A stretch of DNA of 64,000 nucleotides, taken from assembly GCF_025452095.1 (NCBI RefSeq), contig NZ_CP104877.1:3410001-3474000 (forward strand), written 5' to 3'. The notes beneath the pieces are model-generated. The model worked only from the letters and a program-made list of their open reading frames with translations, made no database searches and was not told the DNA's origin. Below, one piece after another: positions 1 through 8,424 of the stretch (within the stretch, counting starts at the first letter, position 1; each line of letters begins with the position of its first letter). The translations under genes and the position numbers were made by a program. This DNA comes from Paenarthrobacter sp. JL.01a (lineage in GTDB: Bacteria > Actinomycetota > Actinomycetes > Actinomycetales > Micrococcaceae).

Positions 1-7
1 CGACCGC

Positions 8-286
8 GTGAGCGACCTCGCCGCGGCCCTCGACAAAGTCGGCGCACGATGGGCGTTGCTCATCGTGGAACGGCTGCTCGAAGGGCCACAGCGGTATGGC
101 GATCTGCAGCGCGACCTGGGAGTGCCGACCAACATCCTCGCTACCCGCCTCCGTGAGCTCGAAACCGCCGGAGTACTGATCCGCCTGCCCCTCAAACACA
201 ACACCCGCGCCTACGCACTGACCGATCGCGGGCTCGCCTTACGCGAGGCGATCGAAGCGCTGGCGCGTTGGGTCGACGAGAAGTGA
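8..286 (+). CDS. HxlR-family winged-helix regulator (possibly 5'-partial)
   Basis: The 92 residues read as an HxlR-type winged-helix DNA-binding domain: the block around VGARWALLIVERLL, the RYGDLQRDL helix, the recognition segment LATRLRELETAGV and the wing ending in YALTDRG. HxlR proteins are small homodimeric regulators, often of stress or detoxification genes, and are usually 100-130 residues with a conserved Cys near the N terminus. No such Cys is seen here and the frame stays open to the window edge, so the true start probably lies upstream. The GTG at 8 is only the first possible start inside the window. No target can be inferred. Confidence 0.8.
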   Translation: MSDLAAALDKVGARWALLIVERLLEGPQRYGDLQRDLGVPTNILATRLRELETAGVLIRLPLKHNTRAYALTDRGLALREAIEALARWVDEK

Positions 287-364
287 CCATGATCCGGCCT
301 GGAGCACCACGCGTCCTGAGCACCACCGACGCCACGTGCCCCGGCCCTGGGACCGGACGGGCCG

Positions 365-1438
365 TTAGCTGGCAACGATCGTCACCGAACCGACGTTGCG
401 GATGCTGGCCCGGACTGTCTCTTCCAGCCTGTGCCGGAGGCCGGCGACCTCTGACATGGTCCAGTGCGGATCCACGGGGGCGATGATTTCGACGTGCAAC
501 CGGTGCCCGCTCCAGCGAAGTTTTACGGTCGATTTCACCGGGGCTATGGGTGCAATGGCGTCTTCGACCCGTCCGAGCAACTCAGGATCCACCCCATCAA
601 GCAGCCTCCGTCCGATATCCCGGGCCGTGCCCCATAGCAGGACGAAGATGGCGGCGGAGATCAAGATACCGATGATCGGGTCGGCGAGAGGGAAACCGAG
701 CCACACCCCTATGACACCGGCGACTACAGCAAGTGAAGTGAATCCGTCTGTCCGGGCATGGACCCCGTCGGCCACCAGCGCTGCGGAGCCGATTTCCTTG
801 CCGACCCGAATGCGGTACACCGCCACTATTTCATTCCCGGCGAACCCGATCAGCCCCGCAGCCAACACCCAGCCAAGGTTACTCAACGGCTGGGGCTGGA
901 AGATCCTGACAACTGATTCGGCTGCCGCGACGATGGCGGAGAGAGCAACCATGGCGATGATGAAAAGCCCAGCAAGGTCTTCGGCACGGCCGAAGCCGTA
1001 GTTATAAGCCCTCGTTGCCGTCCGTCGACTCAAGATAAAGGCCACCCACAACGGAACAGCGGTCAGGGCGTCTGAGAAGTTGTGGATCGTGTCGGCCAGG
1101 AGTGCCACCGACCCGCTGAGGACGAAAACACCCAACTGGAGCAGGGACGTTACCAACAGGACAGCCAGCGAAATCTTCAGTGCACGAATGCCCTTTTTAG
1201 AGCTTTCCATGGCTTCGTCCACGGAATCCGCGGCGTCATGACTGTGCGGGACAAAGAGTCCGTGCAGGAAACCCTTCAACCCACCCGGGTGTTCATGATC
1301 ATGATGGTGGTGGCCGTGACTGTACCCGTCATGACTGTGGTGGCCATCATGGCCGTGCTCGTGGCCATGTGCGTGCAGATCGGCCGCTTCAGTCAGCTGT
1401 CCCGCCCCTGACTCACGGCCGCCATCTGCGCGGCTCAT
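365..1438 (-). CDS. CDF-family zinc/divalent cation efflux transporter
   Basis: A 357-residue cation diffusion facilitator. Residues 22-50 are a very His-rich cytoplasmic stretch, a common metal-sensing feature of zinc CDFs. Membrane helices begin near residue 88. The two HxxxD transport-site motifs are visible at H119-D123 (HNFSD) and H227-D231 (HARTD), a pattern typical of Zn-transporting members. The C-terminal ~80 residues are the cytoplasmic ferredoxin-like domain. The start overlaps the stop of the upstream ArsR gene in an ATGA (1435-1438), so the two are translationally coupled. It likely exports Zn(II), possibly Cd or Co, under control of that ArsR sensor. Confidence 0.93.
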   Translation of the reverse strand: MSRADGGRESGAGQLTEAADLHAHGHEHGHDGHHSHDGYSHGHHHHDHEHPGGLKGFLHGLFVPHSHDAADSVDEAMESSKKGIRALKISLAVLLVTSLLQLGVFVLSGSVALLADTIHNFSDALTAVPLWVAFILSRRTATRAYNYGFGRAEDLAGLFIIAMVALSAIVAAAESVVRIFQPQPLSNLGWVLAAGLIGFAGNEIVAVYRIRVGKEIGSAALVADGVHARTDGFTSLAVVAGVIGVWLGFPLADPIIGILISAAIFVLLWGTARDIGRRLLDGVDPELLGRVEDAIAPIAPVKSTVKLRWSGHRLHVEIIAPVDPHWTMSEVAGLRHRLEETVRASIRNVGSVTIVAS

Positions 1439-1797
1439 GCTGCCCCACCCGCCGCTTGCTGGTGGTGGTGCGGTGGCGTTCCCCCGAGGCTGTGCTCGGC
1501 CTGGAAGATCGCGTCGGCGACCAACTGCCGGGCATGCTCGTTTTCCAGCCTGTAGTACACCCGGGTCCCCTCTTGGCGGGTGGACACCATCCTGGCCAGA
1601 CGCATCTTCGCCAAATGCTGGGACACTGCCGACTGAGGCTTGCCTACCCTCTCAGCGAGCTCATTCACAGACATCTCGCCATCGCGGAGTGCCAGGACAA
1701 TCCGCACCCTGGTAGCGTCCGCGAGCATCGCGAAGACCTCAACCGCCAACTCGACAAAACCACTATCGACCGACAGTCCACACTTATCTGCATTCAT
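1435..1797 (-). CDS. ArsR/SmtB-family metal-sensing repressor
   Basis: About 120 residues with the ArsR winged helix: the dimer/DNA-binding region LADATRVRIVLAL, the recognition helix around SAVSQHLAKMR, and the wing TRQEGTRVYYRL. A C-terminal HHHQ tail and acidic/His residues in the last helix fit the alpha-5 metal site of zinc sensors. Starts are possible at 1797 (chosen, MNADK), 1803 and 1815; none has a clear ribosome-binding site. An imperfect palindrome overlaps the start region. It is the first gene of a two-gene operon with the CDF exporter and is probably autoregulatory, releasing DNA when zinc or a related metal binds. Confidence 0.9.
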   Translation of the reverse strand: MNADKCGLSVDSGFVELAVEVFAMLADATRVRIVLALRDGEMSVNELAERVGKPQSAVSQHLAKMRLARMVSTRQEGTRVYYRLENEHARQLVADAIFQAEHSLGGTPPHHHQQAAGGAA

Positions 1798-1809
1798 ACG
1801 CATATTATG
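1795..1809. promoter_or_regulatory. Imperfect palindrome at the ArsR start (possible operator)
   Basis: CATA-N7-TATG with a GCATAT centre overlaps the possible start codons of the ArsR gene in an otherwise GC-rich area. ArsR/SmtB operators are AT-rich imperfect inverted repeats near the promoter, so this is a reasonable autoregulatory site; the assignment is inferred from position and symmetry only. Confidence 0.35.
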
Positions 1810-1889
1810 ACACACGCGGAAAATGGGAGACCGTTGACTCCCCGCCCACCGACCGGGCGGGTGACCCTAAGCGGGCCACCCGCTCACCT

Positions 1890-2327
1890 TTAGGTTGAAC
1901 GCCACTCCGTATTAGGCCTCGGATTTACGACCGTCGGGTCGATGACCTGGATGATCAGTGTCGCACTGTCCGCCCCGGGCACCCGCCAAACGAGCACGTC
2001 AGAACCGACGCCGGGGACCTGCGGCTGAAGCGGCAACCTTGAGGACGCCTTCACCGGGCGCCAGCGGCCTCTGACGTTCGAGCCGTCTTCAAGAGCAGCA
2101 GTCAGATCGAACGAGGATACTGATCCTTCTTCGGCCAGCTGAATATCCCTTGCCACGACCGAACTACGCCACGCCCGGGCTGACTCGCGGACTTCTTCCC
2201 ATTCGACTTCGCTTTGGCCATCAGATTTCGCCTCCACGCCGGAGTCGAACAGGAAGATCCACAGGACCCCGAAACGGCAGCAACGACCATACGTAAGGTG
2301 ATCAACTTCCCTCGGGCAGCAATTCAT
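1890..2327 (-). CDS. Hypothetical protein, uncertain
   Basis: A 145-residue reading frame lying between the ArsR operon and the divergent MarR gene. The middle and C-terminal parts (about residues 37-145) look protein-like, with charged helices followed by a beta-rich tail containing LVWRVPG and LIIQVIDPT. The N-terminal 35 residues are unusual (CCPRE, GRCCRFG), so the real start may be an internal GTG near residue 31. I recognise no family. It could be a decayed gene; a second frame with its own start runs through the same 5' part. Confidence 0.35.
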   Translation of the reverse strand: MNCCPREVDHLTYGRCCRFGVLWIFLFDSGVEAKSDGQSEVEWEEVRESARAWRSSVVARDIQLAEEGSVSSFDLTAALEDGSNVRGRWRPVKASSRLPLQPQVPGVGSDVLVWRVPGADSATLIIQVIDPTVVNPRPNTEWRST

Positions 2328-2377
2328 GTAATGTAATAAGCAACCTGATCATTAGCGACAAGGCGGGGGGTGCCTGA

Positions 2378-2794
2378 ATGCCTGATATGGAACGTTGGCC
2401 GACCAGCCGGTTGCTGTCCACTGCGGCACGGCTGGTGGAACTTGCTTGGAATGAGAAACTCCGCCCGCTGGGTCTGACCTACCCGGCGGTCCTGACACTC
2501 GATGCGGTCGCGGCCGCCGGCCCCATCGCCCCGGGGAAACTGGCCCAAAACATCCGCGTGCAAGCCCAGACCATCGGACCGCTCCTTGCGAGGCTCGAGT
2601 CACGCGGCTTCATAGTCCGTGAGGCCAACCGCTTCGACCGCCGCGGCCAACTGGTCTCCATCACCGCCCTGGGCAAGGATCTGCTGGAACAGTCCCACGG
2701 CCTGGAAAATGCAGCACTTGCCAACGTAGACCTCGACTCCGAGAGCCTGCGCAAGGAGCTCATCGCTATCGTGAGGGAAACCGAAATCGGCTAG
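2378..2794 (+). CDS. MarR-family transcriptional regulator
   Basis: 138 residues with the MarR winged-helix fold: an N-terminal dimerisation helix, GPIAPGKLAQNIRVQAQTIGPLLARLESRGFI as HTH and recognition helix, and the wing motif RFDRRGQLVSIT followed by the C-terminal dimer helix. A purine-rich GGCGGGGGG stretch precedes the ATG. MarR proteins usually repress adjacent efflux or catabolic genes and respond to phenolic ligands; no obvious target is adjacent, so its role is unknown. Alternative start: the ATG three codons downstream. Confidence 0.9.
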   Translation: MPDMERWPTSRLLSTAARLVELAWNEKLRPLGLTYPAVLTLDAVAAAGPIAPGKLAQNIRVQAQTIGPLLARLESRGFIVREANRFDRRGQLVSITALGKDLLEQSHGLENAALANVDLDSESLRKELIAIVRETEIG

Positions 2795-2796
2795 TC

Positions 2797-3120
2797 CAAC
2801 TGATGGCCACGTGGACGTGAGCCATCCAACAAGGCAGTATGGAGTTATCGCTGATGAAGTCCGGCGCGCACAGGAGAAGTCTCTCCAAAATCCCGGGCCA
2901 GCAAAGCTTAGCGATGCCCGGACAAACAAAAGGGCATCATGAGTGAACTTCACATAGGCGACAGCCTCCCAGTAGACCTTCTGAGCTTCCAAGCTGCTGA
3001 ATGCTTGGTATCCACCGGGCCGCCCGAGGCCGAGGACGTATGCGTTCTCGATGCAGGACACACAGGCAACCATCTTGCTGCGGGCGCAGACCTGGTGGTC
3101 AGGGCCGTCTGGAGCTAAAG
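2797..3120 (-). pseudogene. Possible coding remnant between MarR and SelO genes
   Basis: This 385-base interval (2795-3179) has no convincing intact gene. On the minus strand from about 3093 a frame reads VACVSCIENAYVLGL followed by GGYQAFSSLEAQKVYWEAV, which looks like real protein sequence, but it runs without a natural stop into the antisense of the MarR gene. I treat it as a likely truncated or decayed gene of unknown family. The terminator hairpin at 3132-3172 fills the rest. Confidence 0.25.
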
Positions 3121-3131
3121 GCAAGAGGCAT

Positions 3132-3172
3132 GCCAAGGGCAAGCGATTCCCTTCGGGACGCTTGCCCTTGGC
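3132..3172 (-). terminator. Hairpin downstream of selO
   Basis: A perfect 14-bp stem (GCCAAGGGCAAGCG at 3132-3145 with its complement at 3159-3172) and an inner TCCC/GGGA stem, eight bases past the SelO stop. There is no clear U tract, so it may act as a transcription end or 3' stabiliser. Confidence 0.65.
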
Positions 3173-3179
3173 ATTAAAC

Positions 3180-4643
3180 TCAGGTGCCGCAGAACGTACG
3201 GTAGGGGCCAAAGCTCTCAGGTGCCGGAGTAGCGAACTTCTCCAAACCAGGGCGTTCAACGAAAGGTGAAGCGAGCGCCTCAAGCAGTTCCGCCGTCGGG
3301 CCCATATCCCCTGTTGTTGCAGCCGCAAGGGCCTCTTCCACCAGGTGATTGCGCGGAATGTAGATGGGATTCACCCGGTCCATGGCATCAGCGTCCGGCC
3401 CTACGGCCTGCCAGCGCTCCAGCCAGTCATCGAACGCGGGAAGGTCAAGGACCGCGCCGCGGACGGGTTCGGCATCGCCCCGGGCGGCCTTGCTGAGATT
3501 ACGGAAGAATGAGGTGTAATCGGCCCGCGCCTCCTTGACCAACTCAAGGAGGTCATCCACCAGAGGCGAGGCACCGGCGTCGTCCATTCCCTCAGGCAAC
3601 CCAAGCTTGGCCTGCATGCCGCTGAACCAGACGGCGCTGTACTGCTGCCGGAAGCCGCCCAGCGCCTCCACCGCGAGCGCCACGGCCTGCTCCTCGTCCT
3701 CGTGGATCAAGGGCACCAGCGACTCGGCGAAGCGGGCGAGGTTCCACTCGGCCACCAACGGCTGGTTGCGGTAGGCGTAGCGGCCCTGCTCATCGATGGA
3801 GCTGTAGACCGCGCCGGGATCGAATCCGTCGATGAAGGCGCACGGACCGTAGTCGATGGTTTCGCCGGACACCGTCATGTTGTCCGTGTTCATCACGCCG
3901 TGGACGAAGCCGACCAGCATCCACTCGGCCACGAGCCGCGCTTGGACCGCTATGACCCCCTTGAGCAGGGCGAGGTACGGGTTCTCTTCAGTGCTCGACG
4001 ACGGGTGGTGGCGTTCGATTGCATGGTCGGCGAGGCGGCGCAGCAGTTCGATGTCGTTGCTGGCCCTCGCGTACTGGAAGCTGCCGACCCGGATGTGGCT
4101 GCTGGCCACGCGGGTGAGGATCGCGCCCGGCAGGACCGTCTCACGCGGAACCGAGTGTCCCGTCGCGACGACCGCAAGGGACCTGGTCGTCGGGATATTC
4201 AGGGCGTGCATCGCTTCACTGACGATGTACTCGCGCAGCATAGGCCCGACGACGGCCCGGCCATCACCGTTCCGCGCGAACGGTGTCCGGCCCGAACCCT
4301 TCAGGTGGATGTCGCGCAGTTTCCCATCCACGTCGGCGACCTCGCCCAAAAGGAGCGCGCGCCCATCGCCCAACCGCGGCGAATACCAGCCGAACTGGTG
4401 CCCCGCGTAGCCCTGCGCGACAGGGGTTGCAGTCTCCGGGAGGTCATTGCCGATCAGCAGCCGCACACCCTCCGGGCTCCGCAGGAAGTCAGGATCAAAA
4501 CCGAGTTCGACGGCGAGTGGCTGGTTGAGCAGCAGAAGCTGCGGATCCGGGGCTTCCTCCGCGCGCCACGGAATGGCCAGCTCAGGGAAGTCGCGGGCGA
4601 ACTGACCCTCGAAGGCGATGGTGGATTCGGCGGAGTGGCTCAT
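3180..4643 (-). CDS. selO: SelO/YdiU (UPF0061) protein adenylyltransferase
   Basis: 487 residues, the usual size for bacterial SelO. The family is a pseudokinase fold that flips ATP and AMPylates proteins during oxidative stress. Visible hallmarks: [18 protein letters not shown] around residues 112-129 (nucleotide-binding Lys 115 and Arg), MNTDNM and the DFG-like DYGP near residues 250-265, and the C terminus YRTFCGT, where the Cys occupies the region that carries selenocysteine in vertebrate SelO. The ATG at 4643 is chosen because the codon before it is TTG and no clear ribosome-binding site favours extension. Monocistronic, with its own 3' hairpin. Confidence 0.95.
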   Translation of the reverse strand: MSHSAESTIAFEGQFARDFPELAIPWRAEEAPDPQLLLLNQPLAVELGFDPDFLRSPEGVRLLIGNDLPETATPVAQGYAGHQFGWYSPRLGDGRALLLGEVADVDGKLRDIHLKGSGRTPFARNGDGRAVVGPMLREYIVSEAMHALNIPTTRSLAVVATGHSVPRETVLPGAILTRVASSHIRVGSFQYARASNDIELLRRLADHAIERHHPSSSTEENPYLALLKGVIAVQARLVAEWMLVGFVHGVMNTDNMTVSGETIDYGPCAFIDGFDPGAVYSSIDEQGRYAYRNQPLVAEWNLARFAESLVPLIHEDEEQAVALAVEALGGFRQQYSAVWFSGMQAKLGLPEGMDDAGASPLVDDLLELVKEARADYTSFFRNLSKAARGDAEPVRGAVLDLPAFDDWLERWQAVGPDADAMDRVNPIYIPRNHLVEEALAAATTGDMGPTAELLEALASPFVERPGLEKFATPAPESFGPYRTFCGT

Positions 4644-4764
4644 CAATTAAGGATAGGGCGGTTTTGGGTGGGGGTGGTAAGGCTACTTAGGGACACGGAC
4701 TGCAGGAGTTGGGGCGTCCGCGGGTTATCCTTCAAGCCGAATACCAATAAAACAGGGGGAAACC

Positions 4765-5016
4765 ATGACGACTGTAACCGACTCCACTGAGATCGAAATT
4801 CAACGAAGGCTCGGCCGGTCATACAAGAAGACGTCGATCATCCTGGGCGTCATAGGGATCTTCATCCTGGGAATTCCCCTGGGCATCGCGGCCTTTATCT
4901 TTGCCCGCAAGGCGGAGGTGCAGGGGGTTAAAGCCACCCCTGGGATCGTGCTGGCGGTGCTCGATATCGTGCTCGCAATCGTGATCATGGTGGTAATGAG
5001 GCCGTTCAACATTTAG
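4765..5016 (+). CDS. Small two-helix membrane protein
   Basis: 83 residues: a charged N-terminal 22 residues, then two hydrophobic segments (about 24-46 and 58-77) separated by the short basic loop RKAEVQGVK. The arrangement resembles small DUF4190-like actinobacterial membrane proteins, but I cannot assign a function. The ATG is preceded by a strong AGGGGGA ribosome-binding site at good spacing. It starts a run of three very small membrane-protein genes on the same strand. Confidence 0.75.
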   Translation: MTTVTDSTEIEIQRRLGRSYKKTSIILGVIGIFILGIPLGIAAFIFARKAEVQGVKATPGIVLAVLDIVLAIVIMVVMRPFNI

Positions 5017-5126
5017 TCACGGGCAATCCGCCGGCTGGACCGCGGTCCGGTGACACACCTTTATCCATCCAAGCGAACGACCGGCAGCCTGCCTAGCATT
5101 GGGACCCAACGACTCTTAGGGAATCA

Positions 5127-5285
5127 GTGAATCTAAATCCGGCCTTCGGAATCATCGGCATTCTGTACGCAGTCTTCGTGATTGCGGTATTCGTCTTGGC
5201 TCTGTACGCCCTGGTCTTGACGATCATTTTCCTACGGCTGCGGATCGCCGAGCTGAAAAGGGCAGCGCGGTCAGAGGACGACTGA
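5127..5285 (+). CDS. Single-helix small membrane protein (52 aa)
   Basis: A GTG-initiated frame preceded by AGGGA four bases upstream. It encodes a short N terminus (NLNPAFG), one strongly hydrophobic helix of about 30 residues (IIGILYAVFVIAVFVLALY and onward) and a basic/acidic cytosolic tail ending RAARSEDD. The topology resembles small membrane regulators or phage-shock-like proteins, but no family is recognised. Its place between two similar small membrane proteins supports it being real. Confidence 0.6.
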   Translation: MNLNPAFGIIGILYAVFVIAVFVLALYALVLTIIFLRLRIAELKRAARSEDD

Positions 5286-5369
5286 GAGTTTCACTAAAGA
5301 GGCGACCCAAACGCTGCACAACATGACTATGGCGACTCGATGGCTGGTATGACACAGGGAGATCTACGC

Positions 5370-5597
5370 ATGAAGAAGCCATTGTTTGTGTTCCTTTTTG
5401 CGGCCGGAGTTACCGCTTCAGGTGTGCCTGTCGCGTGGTTGGTGCTCTCTGTTCTCGGAAAGGGCAATTCAAGTCTGGTGGTCTTGGTTGTGACGGCCCT
5501 CGTTGGAATTGGTGGAGGTGCCTTCATCGGCGCCAGGATCTGGGAAGACCGGCAGGTTCTTCGACAGCGCGCAGCGCAGGAGAACGAAGAAGAGTAG
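5370..5597 (+). CDS. Small two-helix membrane protein
   Basis: 75 residues from the ATG at 5370, which has GGGAGA about eight bases upstream; an earlier in-frame ATG at 5340 lacks such a site. The N terminus MKKPLFVFLFAAGV could be a signal anchor. A second hydrophobic segment (SLVVLVVTALVGIGGGAFIGA) is followed by a charged tail RVLRQ/QENEEE-like helix. Unknown function; third of three tiny membrane-protein genes in tandem. Confidence 0.65.
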   Translation: MKKPLFVFLFAAGVTASGVPVAWLVLSVLGKGNSSLVVLVVTALVGIGGGAFIGARIWEDRQVLRQRAAQENEEE

Positions 5598-5673
5598 GAC
5601 CTAGACCGCCGTCTCATACGCCCTGACTCTCACGTTGGTTACAAGAATTGAGATCTGGCTGCGCGTCCGGGGG

Positions 5674-6240
5674 TCAGTTGAGCTGCGCGAGGAGGCGACG
5701 CTCGACGCGCTCCATGACCCCCAAGAACGTAGTTTCGTCGCTGTAGGCACGGGTAAGGATTAGTCCACCCTGGATCACCGCAACGGCGTCCAGTGCGTTG
5801 CCATGAGCGTCCCCGGGGCTGAGCCCGCCGCGCTGAAGCAGTGCGGTCAACGCGTCGATCCAATCCGCGAAATATGTCTTGACCTCGTCGGCGAACGTCT
5901 CCTTCTCTTCACCGAGTGTCATTGCCGCGAACAGGCAGACGTTCTCGCGGGTAACGAAGTAGTCAGAGACCGCCTTAGTCATCGCGGAGACCGCTTCAGC
6001 GGCGTCAGTTGAGGAGCGAAGCGGTGCGAAGACCTCATCCTCGAACCAGTCGCTCACCTGGTCAAGAACCGCCCTGGCCATGTCTGTTTTCCCATCCGGG
6101 AAGAAGTGGTACAGACTGCCCCGCCCGATGCCGGCTTCCTGCTGGATTACAGACAGGGAGCTGCTCTCAAACCCTCGCCGGCGGAAAACACCGGCGAGGG
6201 CGCGGACGGCGTCCGAGCGTTCAAGAAGGGTGCGTGGCAT
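5674..6240 (-). CDS. TetR-family regulator
   Basis: 188 residues. The N-terminal HTH is clear: RSDAVRALAGVFRRRGFESSSLSVI, IGRGSLYHFFPDGKTDMARAVL. The variable C-terminal domain resembles AcrR/LfrR-like TetR repressors with the end VMERVERRLLAQL. Its ATG overlaps the stop of the upstream DUF1348 gene by one base (TAATG), so both form an operon. Two palindromes in front of the operon (6729-6770) are the likely operator, making this an autoregulated TetR-DUF1348 module. Confidence 0.92.
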   Translation of the reverse strand: MPRTLLERSDAVRALAGVFRRRGFESSSLSVIQQEAGIGRGSLYHFFPDGKTDMARAVLDQVSDWFEDEVFAPLRSSTDAAEAVSAMTKAVSDYFVTRENVCLFAAMTLGEEKETFADEVKTYFADWIDALTALLQRGGLSPGDAHGNALDAVAVIQGGLILTRAYSDETTFLGVMERVERRLLAQLN

Positions 6241-6707
6241 TACAGTCCGAGTTCGCTCAGGCCAGGGTGATCCGCAGGACGGGGTCCGGAAGTGTCCCAG
6301 AAGAACTTACGCTCGGCCTCGTCGATGGCCAGGTCGTTAATGCTCGCGTGCCGGTGCGTCATGAGTCCATCCTTGTCGAAGTGCCAGTTCTCGTTGCCAT
6401 AAGCGCGGAACCACTGGCCCGTGGAGTCATGGTACTCGTACGCGAAGCGGACGGCGATGACGTCATCAGTGTAGGCCCACAGCTCCTTGATGAGCCGATA
6501 GTCGAGCTCGCGTTCCCACTTGTCAGCGAGGAACTCGACGATGGCGGCCCGACCCTGCACAAACGTCGAGCGATTACGCCACCAGCTGTCCTCGCTGTAG
6601 GCGAGGGAAATGCGCTCGGGGTCCCGGGTGTTCCAGCCATCCTCGGCTGCACGGACCTTCTGAATAGCGGTCTCTTCGGTGTACGGAGGGAAAGGGGGAC
6701 GAGACAT
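6240..6707 (-). CDS. DUF1348 / NTF2-like (SnoaL-fold) protein
   Basis: 155 residues matching the DUF1348 family in length and motifs: [65 protein letters not shown]. The cone-shaped NTF2-like fold binds small hydrophobic ligands; no catalytic activity is established for this family. AAGGAG precedes the ATG. Co-transcribed with the TetR gene that probably controls it, so it is likely induced by a small organic ligand. Confidence 0.9.
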   Translation of the reverse strand: MSRPPFPPYTEETAIQKVRAAEDGWNTRDPERISLAYSEDSWWRNRSTFVQGRAAIVEFLADKWERELDYRLIKELWAYTDDVIAVRFAYEYHDSTGQWFRAYGNENWHFDKDGLMTHRHASINDLAIDEAERKFFWDTSGPRPADHPGLSELGL

Positions 6708-6728
6708 GGCGGACTCCTTTGGAAAATG

Positions 6729-6754
6729 CAGGTTGTACCAATTGGTACAACCTG
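6729..6754. promoter_or_regulatory. Perfect 26-bp palindromic operator (TetR box 1)
   Basis: A perfect inverted repeat of 13 bases per arm (left arm CAGGTTGTACCAA) lies 22 bases upstream of the DUF1348 start. Its perfection, its position in the promoter of a TetR-containing operon, and a second partial copy next to it make it the likely TetR operator. Confidence 0.85.
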
Positions 6755-6770
6755 TACTAAATGGTACAAC
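6753..6770. promoter_or_regulatory. Second, imperfect TetR half-palindrome
   Basis: TGTACTAAATGGTACA is a 16-base palindrome with four mismatches, sharing the TTGTACC/GGTACAA half-sites with the adjoining box. Tandem occupancy by two TetR dimers is plausible. Confidence 0.65.
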
Positions 6771-7113
6771 TGGAGGAAATTGTCGTCAACCCCCTTGGGG
6801 CCTGTGGACAGTACCGTGAGTCCTACTGATGGCGCGTTGTTTGGGGACAGCCCCCGATGAGAAGGTCCTCTTTACTGGCGCCGTCGCGGGCTTGCTGGCT
6901 CATTCCTTGCAACGTCGCTCCAACAAAACCAGCCATGGCATGCATGGGTGTCTGTGTCCCGGGGGATCCTGCCGGCGTCACGGTCGCGAGTGAGTACTTC
7001 CGCCATGGCCATGATGTTGTTGAGCTTCGATCTGCATCAAACATGACGTTGGAGGGGTATGTGCAGCCAAGCCGTCAGGGATTAGAGGCGAACTACCGTG
7101 TAGCGTTCAGTTC
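6771..7113. other. Intergenic region, no supported gene
   Basis: 343 bases between the TetR-box promoter and the DinB gene. Short frames exist on both strands, but none shows a family signature, ribosome-binding site or convincing composition. It probably holds the divergent promoters and possibly a decayed gene. Confidence 0.4.
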
Positions 7114-7701
7114 ATGCCGATCGCTGACCATGACCAAGGGGCGCAGCTTCGTGAGTATCTGAATGATGCCCGGGAAGCAATCTTGTGGAAATGCGAGGGT
7201 TTGAGTGATGCCCAGGCGCGTACTCCCCTGACTCCGACAGGCACCCATGTCATGGGCCTACTGCTCCACCTGGCTGTCACCGAATCCCAATACTTTATTT
7301 CAAGTCTTGGACGGGAAATTAAGAATGTACTTATACGGCACGTTATCGAAGCAGGGGACGCTCGGGCAGACTTCCTCCCACCGCCGGATATGACGCTTGT
7401 CGACGCGGTCAATATCTATCGCGAGACCATCGTCGCAGTCGATGCAGTGTTCGATGGAGTTGAACTGAATTCACCGGCCGTAGTGGAGTGGTGGACAAAG
7501 CATCGGAAGACTACGGTGGAACGCCTTTTGGTACACATGATCGCCGAGTCTCATCGTCACGCCGGACACCTGGACATCGTTCGCGAGCAGTTGGACGGTT
7601 TCGTAGGCCTGCGTCCGTCCGCGCCGAATATTCCAGACCTCACCCCCGATCAGTGGGAAGAGCAGAATCTAGGGCTGAAAAAGTTAGCCGACGGGCATTA
7701 G
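7114..7701 (+). CDS. DinB / DUF664-family protein
   Basis: 195 residues forming a four-helix bundle of the DinB/YfiT (DUF664) type: L.YLNDAREAILWKCEGLSDAQAR, THVMGLLLHLAVTESQYF, and the third His in VERLLVHMIAESHRHAGHLDIVREQLDG. The three conserved His residues (in LLHLA, and HMIAE.HRHAGH) are the usual divalent metal ligands. Members act as thiol-dependent S-transferases or metal-binding proteins of unknown role. Upstream ribosome-binding sequence is weak. Single gene. Confidence 0.9.
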   Translation: MPIADHDQGAQLREYLNDAREAILWKCEGLSDAQARTPLTPTGTHVMGLLLHLAVTESQYFISSLGREIKNVLIRHVIEAGDARADFLPPPDMTLVDAVNIYRETIVAVDAVFDGVELNSPAVVEWWTKHRKTTVERLLVHMIAESHRHAGHLDIVREQLDGFVGLRPSAPNIPDLTPDQWEEQNLGLKKLADGH

Positions 7702-7854
7702 TTATCGTCGGACATTCCAGGATTGGCAGGGTTCCCATCTAAGTCATTGCCGGCGGTTCAAGACCACTCTTGCTGCGCGCCCGAAAGATGCCACCTTAAG
7801 GAATGGCCACCTGTTCGTCGACCCGCTCTGTAAACGGTGGCTCGTCAGGACAGG

Positions 7855-8217
7855 CTACCGATTCCATGACCGGCCCTCCGGGTTTTTCCGTGTATCGCAC
7901 ACAGGCGCTGACAGTTCGCTGCTCAGCCCACAACCCCCACTGGTGGTCAGGTGTTCGCGGTAGTACCGGTCCGCATAGAAATTTCCGTCGGGGTCCCAGC
8001 CGTACATGTATGCGATGTTGGTTCCCTGCAACCTTGAGCGCACCGCGTTCCGATCGGAGGTATCAGCGGCTGAGGTGAACCCGGTGAACCAGTCCATGCC
8101 GTCTGCGGCGCGGTCCCGGATTGCGCTTCGTCCCAATTCTTCGATGCCAGGTCCGGCACATGAGGACAAAGCCAGCAGGACGGCCCCTGCGCAGCCAATC
8201 TTCCAGCCACGTTTCAT
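7855..8217 (-). CDS. Small secreted lipoprotein
   Basis: 120 residues with a typical lipoprotein signal: basic MKRGWK, hydrophobic core and lipobox LALSSC, predicting acylation at Cys 20. The mature part contains GMDWFTGF, NAVRSRLQ and YGWDPDGNFYADRYYREHLTT, plus two further Cys residues that could form a disulfide (GGCGLSSE, PVCDT). GGGGGA precedes the ATG. Family not recognised; function unknown, located at the outer face of the membrane. Confidence 0.8.
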   Translation of the reverse strand: MKRGWKIGCAGAVLLALSSCAGPGIEELGRSAIRDRAADGMDWFTGFTSAADTSDRNAVRSRLQGTNIAYMYGWDPDGNFYADRYYREHLTTSGGCGLSSELSAPVCDTRKNPEGRSWNR

Positions 8218-8424
8218 TCATTCCCCCAAACATGAGAAGCCCCAGCCTAACCCTGGGCAAGCACAAGCAGATGGCGACGCGACCGCCGTCGGACCCTAGC
8301 GCCGTCGACCGTTCCGCACGCAGAAATTATTGGTGCCGCGTGTAATTATTCGTCCCACCCCGGAAACAACATGTACGAGCAGGCCATTCTGCTTACTCAC
8401 TCCTTGGGGGAAGGACCCAGACCA

